Assembly: GCA_002840765.1 (NCBI GenBank)
Contig: PHCE01000002.1
Span: 1 to 64,000, forward strand
Direction: 5' to 3'
Source of the DNA: Betaproteobacteria bacterium HGW-Betaproteobacteria-7
Lineage (GTDB): Bacteria; Pseudomonadota; Gammaproteobacteria; Burkholderiales; Rhodocyclaceae
DNA length: 64,000 nucleotides
Each line of letters opens with the position of its first letter. The stretch's first letter is position 1. Below, piece by piece: positions 51,268 to 61,521 of the stretch. The notes below the pieces were generated by a model, which had not been told where the DNA came from, did no database searches, and was given only the letters and a program-made list of their open reading frames with translations. The translations under genes and the position numbers were made by a program.

Positions 51268-53508
51268 TCAGGCCCGGCTGATGGACATGGCCGCCACGGC
51301 ATCGAGAAACTCGCGCCCCCAGCGCTCGATGTCATTGTGGGCAACGATGTCGTAGAGACTGCGCAGGCGTGCCGCGCGCTCCTCGGCATCCATGGCCAGC
51401 GCCTGCTGCAGGCGTTCGCGCAGATCCTTCGGATCGTGCGGATTGGTCAGCACGGCGCTGTGCAACTCGGCGGCCGCCCCGGCAAATTCCGAGAGCACCA
51501 GCACGCCCTGGCCGGCGATCTCGCCCTGGGTTGCCACGTACTCCTTGCACACCAGGTTCAAGCCATCGCGCAATGGGGTGATCCAGCAGATGTCCGCCTC
51601 GGCATACCAGGCCACCACTTCTTCGAAGGGCAACGGACGGAAAAAGAAGCGGATCGGCGACCAGCCAACCTCGTTGAACTGGCCATTGACCCGCCCGACC
51701 GCCTGCTCGATCTGCTGTTGCAGTTCATCGTAAATGGTCATTTCCTTGGCCGCCGGCACGCAGACGACCACCAGCGACACCTTGCCGCGCAATTCCGGCG
51801 CCCGCTCGAGCAGATCGCCGAAGGCGCGGACCTTCTCCAAGGTGCCCTTGGTGTAGTCGAGACGCTCCACCGACAGCACCAATTGTTTGCCGGCAAATTC
51901 GTTGGCGATTGCCTGGCGCCTACCCGCCGTCTTGGCATGCGCCAGAGCCTGGCGCACCCGCTCCAGATCGAGCCCGACCGGATGCGCACCGAGGCCGATG
52001 CGCCGGCCATGCACTTGTATCTGGGTGCTCATGGTATCCAGGCCGACGGCGCAGCCGTAGCTGAGGAAGCGAGGAGCACAGCCCTTGCGCTCGACGATCT
52101 CGATCGGCACAACACCGCGCGCCACATCGACGAAGTTTTCCGCCTGGCGGGGAATATGGAAGCCGATGTAATCGCACTGCAGCAGACTGCCGACGATCTC
52201 CCGCCGCCAGGGCAAAACATTGAAGGCGTCGGCCGACGGGAAATAGGTGTGGTGGAAAAAGGCGATGCGCAGATCCGGCCGCAATTCGCGCAACACGGCC
52301 GGCACCATCCACAGGTTGTAATCATGCAGCCACACCGTCGCCCCCTCGGCAGCCTCGGCGGCCACGCGCTCGGCAAACTTGCGATTGACGGCGAGAAACA
52401 CCGCCCAATCCTCCTCGCGAAATAGCGCCCGCTCCCAGAAGGTATGCAGGGTCGGCCAGAACGCCTCCTTGGAGAAGCGCTTGTAGAAGACATCGACCTC
52501 CTCCTTGGAGAGGGCTACCCGCGCCGCCACCAAACCCGGATAGCGGCGGGCATCGACGCTCGAATGCACTTCGAAAGGCGGGTCGGTGGCCTCGTCATGG
52601 ACGCTCCAGGCTACCCAGGAGCCGCGCTGACCGGCGGCAAAGAAGGAGAGCAGGCTGGGAATGATGCCATTCGGCGATTTCGGCCGGCGCTGGACGATGC
52701 GGCCGTTGATGCGCTGCTCCTCGTAGGGCAGGCGGTGATAGACCATGACCAGGTCGGCAGCCCCGCGCTCGGCACCGGCGGCGCTGGGCTCAAGGTATTC
52801 CGGCGCCAGCAGGCCGAAATGCACGATGGCCTGGAGGATGCCGCCACAGCCGGCATCCCCGGCGTGCAGGACATGCGCCTGAGCGGCGGTGGCCGCGAGC
52901 AGGGCCGACTCGGATTCGCCGACGCAAACGCCCTGGAAGCCGGCCTCGTACATCGACAGATCATTCAGCGTATCGCCGGCCACCAGCACCTCGTCGCGCG
53001 GTACGCCGAGCAGGTCGACCAGCGCCGCCAGGGTGCTGCCCTTGTTGACGCCCTTGGGCAGAATATCCAGGTAGCGGCTGTCGGAATAAAGGACATCACA
53101 ATCCAGGGTGGCGGCCACCTCGGCCAGTGCCGGCGTCAGCGCATCGCTGTGGCAGAAATAGGAACAACGACGCTGCTGGGGAACGGTCTGCCGTTCCAGT
53201 TCGGCAAAGGCCTGCATCGCCTCGGCGACCATGCGCTCGCCGGGCCAGCGCCGATCGATCTCCGCCTGCAGAGGCTGCACCGGCTGCAGCGTACCGCCTT
53301 CGACGACAGTCCCGCCGACATCACAAATGATGTAATCGGGCACCGGCACCGCCGGGTCGGAGAGGATGGGCATGACTGCCTCCAAGCCGCGTCCAGTGAC
53401 GAAGACAAGGCGGATATCCTGGCCGCCGGAAATCAGTTGGTACAGGTTCTGACGATGCTCGGCCAGTCCGCCGAGAAAAGTCCCGTCGAGATCGGTTGCC
53501 AATAGCAT
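51268..53508 (-). CDS. ggpPS: Fused glucosylglycerol-phosphate synthase/phosphatase (GgpPS-like)
   Basis: 746 residues in two parts. Residues 1-240 are a HAD phosphatase (D6-L-D8-GTF, then ILPKGVNKGSTLAALVDLL and VAGDTLNDLSMYEAGF). Residues 255-740 are a GT20 glycosyltransferase (WLHDYNLWMVP, FFHHTYFPSADAFNVLPWR, LSVERLDYTKGTLEKVRAF, TPLRDGLNLVCKEYVATQ). Fused GgpPS proteins are known from Azotobacter and pseudomonads, with the phosphatase first as here; they make the compatible solute glucosylglycerol. Trehalose-6-phosphate synthase/phosphatase is the main alternative. Divergent from an MscS channel gene. Confidence 0.82.
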   Translation of the reverse strand: MLLATDLDGTFLGGLAEHRQNLYQLISGGQDIRLVFVTGRGLEAVMPILSDPAVPVPDYIICDVGGTVVEGGTLQPVQPLQAEIDRRWPGERMVAEAMQAFAELERQTVPQQRRCSYFCHSDALTPALAEVAATLDCDVLYSDSRYLDILPKGVNKGSTLAALVDLLGVPRDEVLVAGDTLNDLSMYEAGFQGVCVGESESALLAATAAQAHVLHAGDAGCGGILQAIVHFGLLAPEYLEPSAAGAERGAADLVMVYHRLPYEEQRINGRIVQRRPKSPNGIIPSLLSFFAAGQRGSWVAWSVHDEATDPPFEVHSSVDARRYPGLVAARVALSKEEVDVFYKRFSKEAFWPTLHTFWERALFREEDWAVFLAVNRKFAERVAAEAAEGATVWLHDYNLWMVPAVLRELRPDLRIAFFHHTYFPSADAFNVLPWRREIVGSLLQCDYIGFHIPRQAENFVDVARGVVPIEIVERKGCAPRFLSYGCAVGLDTMSTQIQVHGRRIGLGAHPVGLDLERVRQALAHAKTAGRRQAIANEFAGKQLVLSVERLDYTKGTLEKVRAFGDLLERAPELRGKVSLVVVCVPAAKEMTIYDELQQQIEQAVGRVNGQFNEVGWSPIRFFFRPLPFEEVVAWYAEADICWITPLRDGLNLVCKEYVATQGEIAGQGVLVLSEFAGAAAELHSAVLTNPHDPKDLRERLQQALAMDAEERAARLRSLYDIVAHNDIERWGREFLDAVAAMSISRA

Positions 53509-53595
53509 GATTTAACTCCCTGACATCGAATGCCGCCTGATCACAGCCGGGCAGATGTCACATCAAGAGGCGTCTAATGCCTCCGAAAATGAATT

Positions 53596-53615
53596 GGCAA
53601 GCAATCTTGCTTGCC
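53596..53615. promoter_or_regulatory. 20-bp inverted repeat in the ggpPS-mscS intergenic region
   Basis: GGCAAGCAA (53596-53604) and TTGCTTGCC (53607-53615) are perfect 9-bp arms around TC. It lies 88 nt upstream of ggpPS and 124 nt upstream of the MscS gene. The 230-nt gap is AT-rich and includes a second short dyad, AACAC-TTTACG-GTGTT, around 53633-53650. The dyad could be an operator controlling one or both genes. No matching regulator gene is adjacent. Confidence 0.5.
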
Positions 53616-53738
53616 TAGCGAGTAACAAAGCGTAACACTTTACGGTGTTGATTTTCCATATAATTTTTCATTCCAACAGAAAAATCACGGCGGTTTATTA
53701 CATGAATATACAAATTATCAACCTAAGGACCCATCGTC

Positions 53739-54587
53739 ATGGAAGCTGACAGCGCTAGCGTAAGCACCCTGTTCACGCAGTTCGCAACGCCGTTGCGGAT
53801 TGCCCTGATCTTGAGCCTGTCCATCATCGCCCAGCGCCTGATCAACCGGTTCTCCCCTCAATTCCGCGAGGCCCTTGCTTGCCGCCAGGAGTCCCCCGAG
53901 GGCGCCCAGCGCGTGCGCACCCTGTCGCGCGTTCTCCGTTATGCGCTCACCGTGGCCGTAACGGTCATCACCGCCCTGCTGATCCTCGGCGAGTTCGGCA
54001 TCTCCGTCGCCCCACTGCTCGGCGCCGCCGGCGTCGCTGGCATTGCCGTCGGCTTTGGCGCGCAAAGTCTGGTCAAGGACTATTTCACCGGCTTCTTCCT
54101 GCTGCTCGAAAACCAGATACGGATCGGCGATGTCATCGATGCCGGCGGCAAGGTCGGCGCTGTCGAGGAACTCACCCTGCGCTATCTGCGCTTGCGCGAC
54201 TACGGCGGCAACGTGCACTACATCCCCAATGGCCAGATCACCGTCGTCACCAACATGAGTGTCGGCTTCGCCTACGCGGTCATCGATCTCGGCGTCGCCT
54301 ATGGTGAAAACGTCGACCAGGTGATGACAGTAATGCGCCAGGTAGGCAAGGAAATGCGCACGGACGAAGTCTTTGCGTCGAAGATTCTCGCCGAACTGGA
54401 AATTGCCGGTGTCGACCAGTGGGCCGATTCATCAATTGTCATCCGCAGTCGCTTTCAGGTGGCGCCCAACGAGCAATGGGCCGTTCGCCGGGAGTTTCTG
54501 CGGCGCACGAAAAGCGCCTTCGACGCCGTCGGCATCGAGATACCCTTCCCCCACATCAAACTGATCCAGCCGGCCAGTGCCGCGTAG
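53739..54587 (+). CDS. Small-conductance mechanosensitive channel (MscS family)
   Basis: 282 residues. Three N-terminal membrane segments end in the pore helix GAAGVAGIAVGFGAQSLVKD (split here by the family pattern of Gly/Ala). The beta domain NQIRIGDVIDAGGKVGAVEEL and YIPNGQITVVTN follow, then the alpha/beta C-domain. Opens on hypo-osmotic shock to release solutes. Sits opposite ggpPS, so synthesis and release of compatible solute are encoded side by side. Confidence 0.93.
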   Translation: MEADSASVSTLFTQFATPLRIALILSLSIIAQRLINRFSPQFREALACRQESPEGAQRVRTLSRVLRYALTVAVTVITALLILGEFGISVAPLLGAAGVAGIAVGFGAQSLVKDYFTGFFLLLENQIRIGDVIDAGGKVGAVEELTLRYLRLRDYGGNVHYIPNGQITVVTNMSVGFAYAVIDLGVAYGENVDQVMTVMRQVGKEMRTDEVFASKILAELEIAGVDQWADSSIVIRSRFQVAPNEQWAVRREFLRRTKSAFDAVGIEIPFPHIKLIQPASAA

Positions 54588-54741
54588 CGGTAATATTTCT
54601 CGATAAATGCCAAATAACCCGGGACCTAAATGCGACGAGCATTCTAAAATATAGCGCCAACCTTGCCCGCCGAGCGACAGATCGTTCAGCCATCGACAGG
54701 GGCACACGGCACAAGGCACACGATCAAGCAAAGGAAATGGC

Positions 54742-55293
54742 GTGGGAATACTCGATACTCTGAAAGCCCTATTTGGCAGCCGCCCCCCCGCACCCGCACC
54801 GGCACCTGCAGTTCACGAGGCAGCACCGGAGGAGCGACGCCAGCGGGCCCGCGTCAACGCCCGCGAAGGAACCCGCGTCCTCATCATTGACGATTCGAAG
54901 ACCATCGTCACCGTTCTCAAGAAGTTCCTGCGCTCGGCCGGCTACGACACTTTCGAGGCACTCGATGCCGAAGACGGCCTGATCCAGTTGGCGCAGCACA
55001 AGCCGCAACTCATCTTCCTCGACATCATGCTCCCCGGCATGAACGGTTTCGCCGCCCTCCGCGCCATTCGCCGCGATCCACAGACGCGCGACATTCCGGT
55101 GATCATGATGAGCGGCAACGAACAGGCGATGGAGCAGTTTTTCGGCTCGCGCATCGGTGCCGATGACTTCATGAAGAAGCCTTTTTCGCGACACGAAGTG
55201 TTTTTCCGCATCGAGCGCCTGCTCGACGAAAATCTGACGCCCCGCCGCGCCACGCCGCGCTTGACCGAAGCGCAGCTGGAAGCGGCCAGTTGA
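54742..55293 (+). CDS. Receiver-only response regulator with Pro/Ala linker
   Basis: 183 residues from GTG 54742, preceded by AAGGAAA. Residues 1-43 are a short hydrophobic helix (MGILDTLKALFG) and a PAPAPA linker. Residues 44-160 are a CheY-like receiver with D50/D51, phospho-acceptor D94 (FLDIMLPGM) and conserved Lys in DDFMKKPF. There is no output domain. PilG/PilH-type twitching regulators look similar, but no pil genes are nearby. Its stop codon abuts the convergent algR stop within TGATCA. Confidence 0.82.
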   Translation: MGILDTLKALFGSRPPAPAPAPAVHEAAPEERRQRARVNAREGTRVLIIDDSKTIVTVLKKFLRSAGYDTFEALDAEDGLIQLAQHKPQLIFLDIMLPGMNGFAALRAIRRDPQTRDIPVIMMSGNEQAMEQFFGSRIGADDFMKKPFSRHEVFFRIERLLDENLTPRRATPRLTEAQLEAAS

Positions 55294-56070
55294 TCAGGAA
55301 ATCAACTCGGCCTTGGCGGCCGCCCACTGGCGGCGGCTGACCGGCAACTTTTCCGGCACCCCACGCAACAGCGCCCAGCCATAGGCCTCGGCATCGTCGC
55401 TGGCACCCTTCTCAAAACCGGCCAGCGCCTGCTTGGCGACCAGAACCGCCCGGTGCAGGCGGATGAAGCGATCGGCAAACTCGCTTTCCAGATGGGTCAG
55501 CGCCTCATCAAGCAGGAACTCGCGCTCCTGGGTGCGCGCCGTCACGTATTTGAGGTCGGCCTTGAAATAGAGCACCTCACCGATCGGCACCAGCAGCAGT
55601 TTGCCGCGCTCGTGACAGGACAGGTGGCTGCGCCCGCCGCCGCGCAACTCGCGGCCAATGTTGGCAAGCAGCGCCGCATCGGCCGGCGCCAGGCCGCGCA
55701 CCTTTTGCAGGGCGGTCAGCAAGCGCTGAGTACGCACCGGCTTGAGCAGGTAATCGACGGCGTTGAGGTCGAAAGCCTGCACCGCGTAATTATCGTAGGC
55801 TGTGGTGAAGATCACCGCCGGCGGGTTTTCGCAGGCGCCCAGATGGCCGGCCAGCTCGATGCCATCCATGGCCGGCATGCGAATGTCGGCGAGAACCACA
55901 TCGACAGCCTGCCGGCGTAGCAACTCAAGGGCGTCGATGCCGTTGCCGGCCTCCCCGACGACCTCGTTGGGCAACTGGATGGCAATGTCGGACAACAGGG
56001 TCCGCAGGCGTTCGCGGGCCAGTGGCTCGTCATCGACGAGGAGGACTTTCAACGGGACTTCTTTCGCCAT
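55294..56070 (-). CDS. algR: LytTR-type response regulator, AlgR-like
   Basis: 258 residues. Receiver domain with DDEPLARERLRTLL and phospho-acceptor D62 in LADIRMPAMDG, followed by a C-terminal LytTR DNA-binding domain (GKLLLVPIGEVLYFKADLKY, then FIRLHRAVLVAK). Overlaps the 3' end of the kinase gene by 22 nt, so they form a pair. AlgR controls alginate and type IV pili in Pseudomonas. Target genes here are unknown. Confidence 0.88.
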   Translation of the reverse strand: MAKEVPLKVLLVDDEPLARERLRTLLSDIAIQLPNEVVGEAGNGIDALELLRRQAVDVVLADIRMPAMDGIELAGHLGACENPPAVIFTTAYDNYAVQAFDLNAVDYLLKPVRTQRLLTALQKVRGLAPADAALLANIGRELRGGGRSHLSCHERGKLLLVPIGEVLYFKADLKYVTARTQEREFLLDEALTHLESEFADRFIRLHRAVLVAKQALAGFEKGASDDAEAYGWALLRGVPEKLPVSRRQWAAAKAELIS

Positions 56071-57095
56071 GGCAGAAATATGCGTACCTCGTAATGGTCT
56101 TTGCTGCTATCAATTTCCAGGCGGGCCTCGAGATCGTAATACAGACTCAGACGCTCGCGGATATTGGCCAGGGCAATCTGATTGCCCGGCGCATGCGGCA
56201 ACTCGCCAGCTGTCGGGTTGGCGATGACGATGCGCAGGGCATCGGCCGTACTGTCGATGGCGATACGCACGCTGCCCCCCCGCGGCGACGGTTCGATGCC
56301 GTGATAGACGGCATTCTCCAGCAGCGGCTGCAGCATCAGCGGTGGGATCGTCAGATCGAGCGGCACCTCGGCAATCTGCCAGTCGACCTGCAGACGGTCA
56401 CCGAGGCGCAGGCTTTCCAGCTCCAGATATTGTCGGCCGAGTTCAATCTCGTCGGCCAAACTGACCAGTTCGGCGGGGTCGCGCATGGCGGCACGAAACA
56501 GGTCGGACAGCGACTCCAGCGCCGCTTCCGCCTGTTGCGGCCGGGCGCGGATCAGCGAGAGCACGGCATTCAGCGAGTTGAACAGGAAATGCGGGCGGAT
56601 GCGGGCGTTCAGGGCGGCCAGTCGCGCCTCGGCCTGAGCCGGATTGAAGGCGGCAGCACGCCACTCGAAATAGAGCAGCAGCAGCAGCGTGGCGGCCATG
56701 GCGAGCAGGACCGCCCGCCCGCCGCTGCCGCCATCGCCAATCACCAGCGACTGCGCATATAGATACAGCGCCCCGGCCAATCCACCGGCGAGGAGCAGGA
56801 CCGCTGCCTGGCCAACCCGTATCGGCAAGCGCCAGAGCAGGTCGCGCAGCAAGGAAAGCAGGCCGAGCAGGATCAGCAACCAGGGCTCGACGGCAGCCGC
56901 CAGCTCGATGAAGCGGGCCGGCCAGGCTGTCAGGTCCGACGCCAGGATGAGGGCAGCCATCAGGGCGATAACATTGCCGCCGAGCAGAACGCGCAGCATG
57001 ACGCCAAAGTTGCGCCAATCGGGCAGGGGATGCGTGGCCGGAAAGTGCCGTATACTTGGCTTTTTTCGGGCGGGTTCCGTGAACTCGTCGCTCAT
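56049..57095 (-). CDS. algZ: Membrane histidine kinase, AlgZ/FimS (LytS-like) type
   Basis: 348 residues from ATG 57095 (ATG 57104 would add three). About four membrane spans fill residues 33-145. The His_kinase motif ARIRPHFLFNSLNAVLSLI has phospho-acceptor H169. The C-terminal ATPase domain has PPLMLQPLLENAVYHGIEPSPRGG as N-box and a partial G-box (GNQIALANIRERL). Partner of the LytTR regulator. Divergent from argH with only 23 nt between starts. Confidence 0.87.
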   Translation of the reverse strand: MSDEFTEPARKKPSIRHFPATHPLPDWRNFGVMLRVLLGGNVIALMAALILASDLTAWPARFIELAAAVEPWLLILLGLLSLLRDLLWRLPIRVGQAAVLLLAGGLAGALYLYAQSLVIGDGGSGGRAVLLAMAATLLLLLYFEWRAAAFNPAQAEARLAALNARIRPHFLFNSLNAVLSLIRARPQQAEAALESLSDLFRAAMRDPAELVSLADEIELGRQYLELESLRLGDRLQVDWQIAEVPLDLTIPPLMLQPLLENAVYHGIEPSPRGGSVRIAIDSTADALRIVIANPTAGELPHAPGNQIALANIRERLSLYYDLEARLEIDSSKDHYEVRIFLPWRKKSR

Positions 57096-57118
57096 TCGCC
57101 TCATTCTAGACCACAGTC

Positions 57119-58504
57119 ATGACTTCCAGCACCGCGCAATACACTTGGGCCGGCCGTTTCTCCGAACCGGTTTCCGATCTCGTCAAACGCTATACCGCCT
57201 CGGTCGATTTCGACCAGCGCATGTGGCGCCAGGATATCCGCGGCTCGCTGGCTCACGCCCGGATGCTGGCCAAACAGGGCATCATCGCCGCCCAGGATCT
57301 GGCCGATATCGAACGCGGCATGGCCATGGTTGTCACCGAGATCGAATCGGGCAAGTTCGAGTGGTCGCTGGACCTCGAAGACGTGCACCTGAACATCGAG
57401 AAGCGCCTCACCGCCCTCGTCGGCGACGCCGGCAAGCGCCTGCACACCGGCCGCTCGCGCAACGATCAGGTGGCGACTGATATCCGCCTTTACCTGCGCG
57501 ATGCGATTGACGATATACAGGTTTTGCTGAAGGCCTTCCGCAGCGCTCTGGTCGATCTGGCCGAGCAGGAAGCGGCGACGCCGATGCCCGGCTTCACGCA
57601 CCTGCAGGTCGCCCAGCCGGTCACCTTCGGCCACCACATGCTGGCCTATTTCGAAATGTTCGGCCGCGATGGCGAACGCTTCGCCGACTGCCGCAAACGC
57701 GTTGCCCGCCTGCCCCTGGGTTCGGCCGCACTGGCCGGCACCACCTACCCGATCGACCGCGAATTTGTCGCCGAGCAACTGGGCTTCGAAGGCGTCTGCG
57801 AGAACTCACTCGACGCCGTCTCGGATCGCGACTTCGCCATCGAATTCACCGCCGCCTGCGCGCTCTTGATGATGCACATCAGCCGCCTGTCGGAAGAACT
57901 GGTGATGTGGATGAGCCCGCGCGTCGGCTTCATCCAGATTGCCGACCGCTTCTGCACCGGCTCGTCGATCATGCCGCAGAAGAAAAATCCGGATGTGCCG
58001 GAACTGGCGCGCGGCAAGACCGGCCGCGTCTACGGCCAGTTGATGAGCCTGCTGACGCTGATGAAATCGCAGCCGCTGGCCTACAACAAGGACAATCAGG
58101 AAGATAAGGAACCGCTGTTCGACGCCGTCGATACGGTCACCGACACGCTGCGCATCTTCGCCGACATGGCCGGCGGCATCACCGTCCGCGCCGAGAACAT
58201 GAAAGCGGCGTTGACCCAGGGCTTCGCCACCGCCACCGATCTCGCCGACTACCTGACCAAGAAGGGCCTACCCTTCCGCGATGCGCACGAAGCGGTCGGC
58301 CTGGCAGTCAAGGCGGCGGAATTCAAGGGCGTGGATCTACCCGGCCTGACGCTCGATGAACTGCAGCAATTCTCGCCACTGATCGGCGAGGACGTCTATG
58401 CCGTGCTGACCGTCGAAGGCTCGCTGGCCTCGCGCAATCACATTGGCGGCACGGCGCCGGAACAAGTACGCGCCGCCATCGTCCGCGCCCGCAGCCGTCT
58501 CTGA
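57119..58504 (+). CDS. argH: Argininosuccinate lyase
   Basis: Final step of arginine synthesis, releasing fumarate. 461 residues. Motifs: [36 protein letters not shown] near residue 112, [15 protein letters not shown] near 157, and the signature [12 protein letters not shown] near 280 with the catalytic Ser. Divergent from algZ, as in Pseudomonas. A kinase gene follows after 45 nt. Confidence 0.97.
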   Translation: MTSSTAQYTWAGRFSEPVSDLVKRYTASVDFDQRMWRQDIRGSLAHARMLAKQGIIAAQDLADIERGMAMVVTEIESGKFEWSLDLEDVHLNIEKRLTALVGDAGKRLHTGRSRNDQVATDIRLYLRDAIDDIQVLLKAFRSALVDLAEQEAATPMPGFTHLQVAQPVTFGHHMLAYFEMFGRDGERFADCRKRVARLPLGSAALAGTTYPIDREFVAEQLGFEGVCENSLDAVSDRDFAIEFTAACALLMMHISRLSEELVMWMSPRVGFIQIADRFCTGSSIMPQKKNPDVPELARGKTGRVYGQLMSLLTLMKSQPLAYNKDNQEDKEPLFDAVDTVTDTLRIFADMAGGITVRAENMKAALTQGFATATDLADYLTKKGLPFRDAHEAVGLAVKAAEFKGVDLPGLTLDELQQFSPLIGEDVYAVLTVEGSLASRNHIGGTAPEQVRAAIVRARSRL

Positions 58505-58549
58505 CCTGGCGACCGATAGCGCCTTTTCCGTTACCACGCCAATCCGGCC

Positions 58550-59827
<1,278 letters not shown>

Positions 59828-59861
59828 AAGCCACCGCGAGGCCAGCATGCTGCAACGCACA

Positions 59862-59879
59862 ATATCAGTAGTTTGATAT
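59862..59879. promoter_or_regulatory. Short dyad upstream of the OsmC-like gene
   Basis: ATATCA (59862-59867) and TGATAT (59874-59879) are inverted arms 6 bp apart in an AT-rich patch, 56 nt before the OsmC-like start. It may be a promoter or operator site. The evidence is limited to symmetry. Confidence 0.3.
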
Positions 59880-59934
59880 ATTCTTACGCTGCGTGCCCCT
59901 GGCATGCCATCGATAACACACCCCGAAGGACAGC

Positions 59935-60312
59935 ATGTACACCACGACAATTGATAAATCGCCACTGATCAAGGTCAGTACTGGCAAGCATGAGACCACC
60001 TACGCCCTCGACGGCTCGCTGATGAATCCGCTGGAGGCCTTCTATGCGACGCTGGCCGGCTGCGCCGGCGTCTATGCCAAGAAGGCCTGCAAAGGCCTTG
60101 GCCTTTCCGCCGAAGGTATCGAGATTTCCTGCAAGCCCTTCGCCGGCCCGCGCGGCCCCTTGCATCTGGCCCGCTTCAAGACGGAAGTCCGCTTTCCCGC
60201 CGGCTTCAACGCCGAGCAGAAGGCCGCCGTGCTGCACAGCATCACCGAATGCGCGGTCAAGGAAGTGGTCAAGGATGGCGCCAACATCGACTTCCAGGTT
60301 GCCGAAGTGTGA
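59935..60312 (+). CDS. OsmC-family protein
   Basis: 125 residues. Two family cysteines are present: C43 in ATLAGCAGVYAKK and C106 in HSITECAVKEVV. OsmC/Ohr proteins reduce organic peroxides through such pairs. The protein is slightly shorter than E. coli OsmC (143) and closer to the YhfA-like branch, whose activity is less clear. GAAGGA lies 6-11 nt before the ATG. Single-gene unit with a bidirectional terminator shared with grxD. Confidence 0.87.
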   Translation: MYTTTIDKSPLIKVSTGKHETTYALDGSLMNPLEAFYATLAGCAGVYAKKACKGLGLSAEGIEISCKPFAGPRGPLHLARFKTEVRFPAGFNAEQKAAVLHSITECAVKEVVKDGANIDFQVAEV

Positions 60313-60328
60313 ATACTCGGCAGCAATG

Positions 60329-60357
60329 AAAAGGCCCGGCAAGCTGCCGGGCCTTTT
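60329..60357. terminator. Bidirectional terminator between the OsmC-like gene and grxD
   Basis: AAAAGGCCCGGCA (60329-60341) pairs perfectly with TGCCGGGCCTTTT (60345-60357) around AGC: a 13-bp stem with A and T flanks. It lies 16 nt after the OsmC stop and 18 nt after the convergent grxD stop. Confidence 0.92.
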
Positions 60358-60375
60358 CATTTCCGGGCCGGATAA

Positions 60376-60696
60376 TCAGGCCGCAATACCTTCCAGCATC
60401 TTCTGCAATTCGCCAGCCTGGAACATCTCTTTCATGATGTCGCAGCCGCCGACGAATTCGCCCTTGATGTAAAGCTGCGGAATGGTCGGCCAGTTGGCGT
60501 ATTCCTTGACGCCATTGCGAATTTCCTCATCGGCCAGCACATTGACCGTGACAAAATCATTGACACCACAGGCTTTCAGGATCTGCACGGCCGTCGCCGA
60601 AAAACCGCATTGCGGAAAACGGGCATCGCCCTTCATGTAAAGGACGACCGGATTGCCGGTGACGGTTTGGTGAATGCGTTGTTGCACTTCGGACAT
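60376..60696 (-). CDS. grxD: Monothiol glutaredoxin, Grx4 type
   Basis: 106 residues. The CGFS active site has C30 (FPQCGFSATAVQ), with the usual Lys upstream in LYMKGDARF, TIPQLYIKGEFVGGCDI with cis-Pro, and a C-terminal helix. CGFS glutaredoxins carry [2Fe-2S] clusters, with BolA partners. Last gene of prfA-prmC-grxD. Confidence 0.95.
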   Translation of the reverse strand: MSEVQQRIHQTVTGNPVVLYMKGDARFPQCGFSATAVQILKACGVNDFVTVNVLADEEIRNGVKEYANWPTIPQLYIKGEFVGGCDIMKEMFQAGELQKMLEGIAA

Positions 60697-60708
60697 GATG
60701 ACTCCAGA

Positions 60709-61521
60709 TTAAAGATGGGCACCTGAAACACGGTCACTGCCGGCCAGGTCGGGATGGGTGAATGGCTCTTGGAACCCGGCCGCCGTCAATAAGTTCCGGC
60801 AGGCGGCACCTTGGTCATGGCCGTGTTCGAGCAACAACCAGCCACCGGGCTGCAGATGGGCAGCGGCAGCGGCGACGATGAGGCGGATGCAGTCCAGGCC
60901 ATCACCACCATCGGTCAGCGCCGACTGAGGCTCGTGCGGCAAACCATCGCCGGCCAGGTGCGGATCGCCGGCGGCGATATAGGGGGGGTTGGCAACGATC
61001 AGGTCGAAACGTTCGCCGGCGACCGGCTGAAACCAGTCGCCAGCCCGCCAGTCGACATCGGCAGCGAGTCGGCCGGCATTATTGGCGGCGATCTGCAGGG
61101 CAGCAACCGACAGATCGACGGCGACGACACGGGCCGCCGGCCATTCCAGCGCCAGCGAGATGGCGACGATGCCGGAGCCGGTACCGAGATCGAGCACGCG
61201 TGGCTGCGCGATTCGCGGCAGCCGCTCAAGGGCCAGCTCGACCAGCACTTCGGTATCCGGCCGGGGAATCAGTACGGCGGGTGTGACCTGGAAGACGCGG
61301 CCGCGAAATTCCGCCTCGCCGACCAGGTAGGCCAGCGGTTCGCCGGTGGCACGGCGCTCGACCCATTCGCCGAACTGCGCGTAAGCCAGCTCACTGACCG
61401 GTGTCTCCGGGTGCGCCAGCAGGTCGGCATGCGTACAACCGCTGGCATGCTGCAGCAGCAGCCGGGCGTCGAGCCGGTCGATCCGTTGCCTGGCCAGCGC
61501 CAGGGCCTGGCCCAGCGTCAT
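60709..61521 (-). CDS. prmC: Release factor glutamine methyltransferase
   Basis: Methylates the GGQ glutamine of release factors RF1/RF2. 270 residues. SAM motif DLGTGSG at residues 111-117, and the catalytic NPPY at 178-181. An N-terminal helical domain precedes. Overlaps the prfA stop by 4 nt, the classical pairing of enzyme and substrate. grxD follows after 12 nt. Confidence 0.96.
   Translation of the reverse strand: MTLGQALALARQRIDRLDARLLLQHASGCTHADLLAHPETPVSELAYAQFGEWVERRATGEPLAYLVGEAEFRGRVFQVTPAVLIPRPDTEVLVELALERLPRIAQPRVLDLGTGSGIVAISLALEWPAARVVAVDLSVAALQIAANNAGRLAADVDWRAGDWFQPVAGERFDLIVANPPYIAAGDPHLAGDGLPHEPQSALTDGGDGLDCIRLIVAAAAAHLQPGGWLLLEHGHDQGAACRNLLTAAGFQEPFTHPDLAGSDRVSGAHL

Noticed and set aside
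53521-53738. Horizontally acquired island or attachment site around the ggpPS-mscS gap
   Set aside because: AT-richness is limited to the promoter region; no tRNA, integrase or direct repeats were seen.
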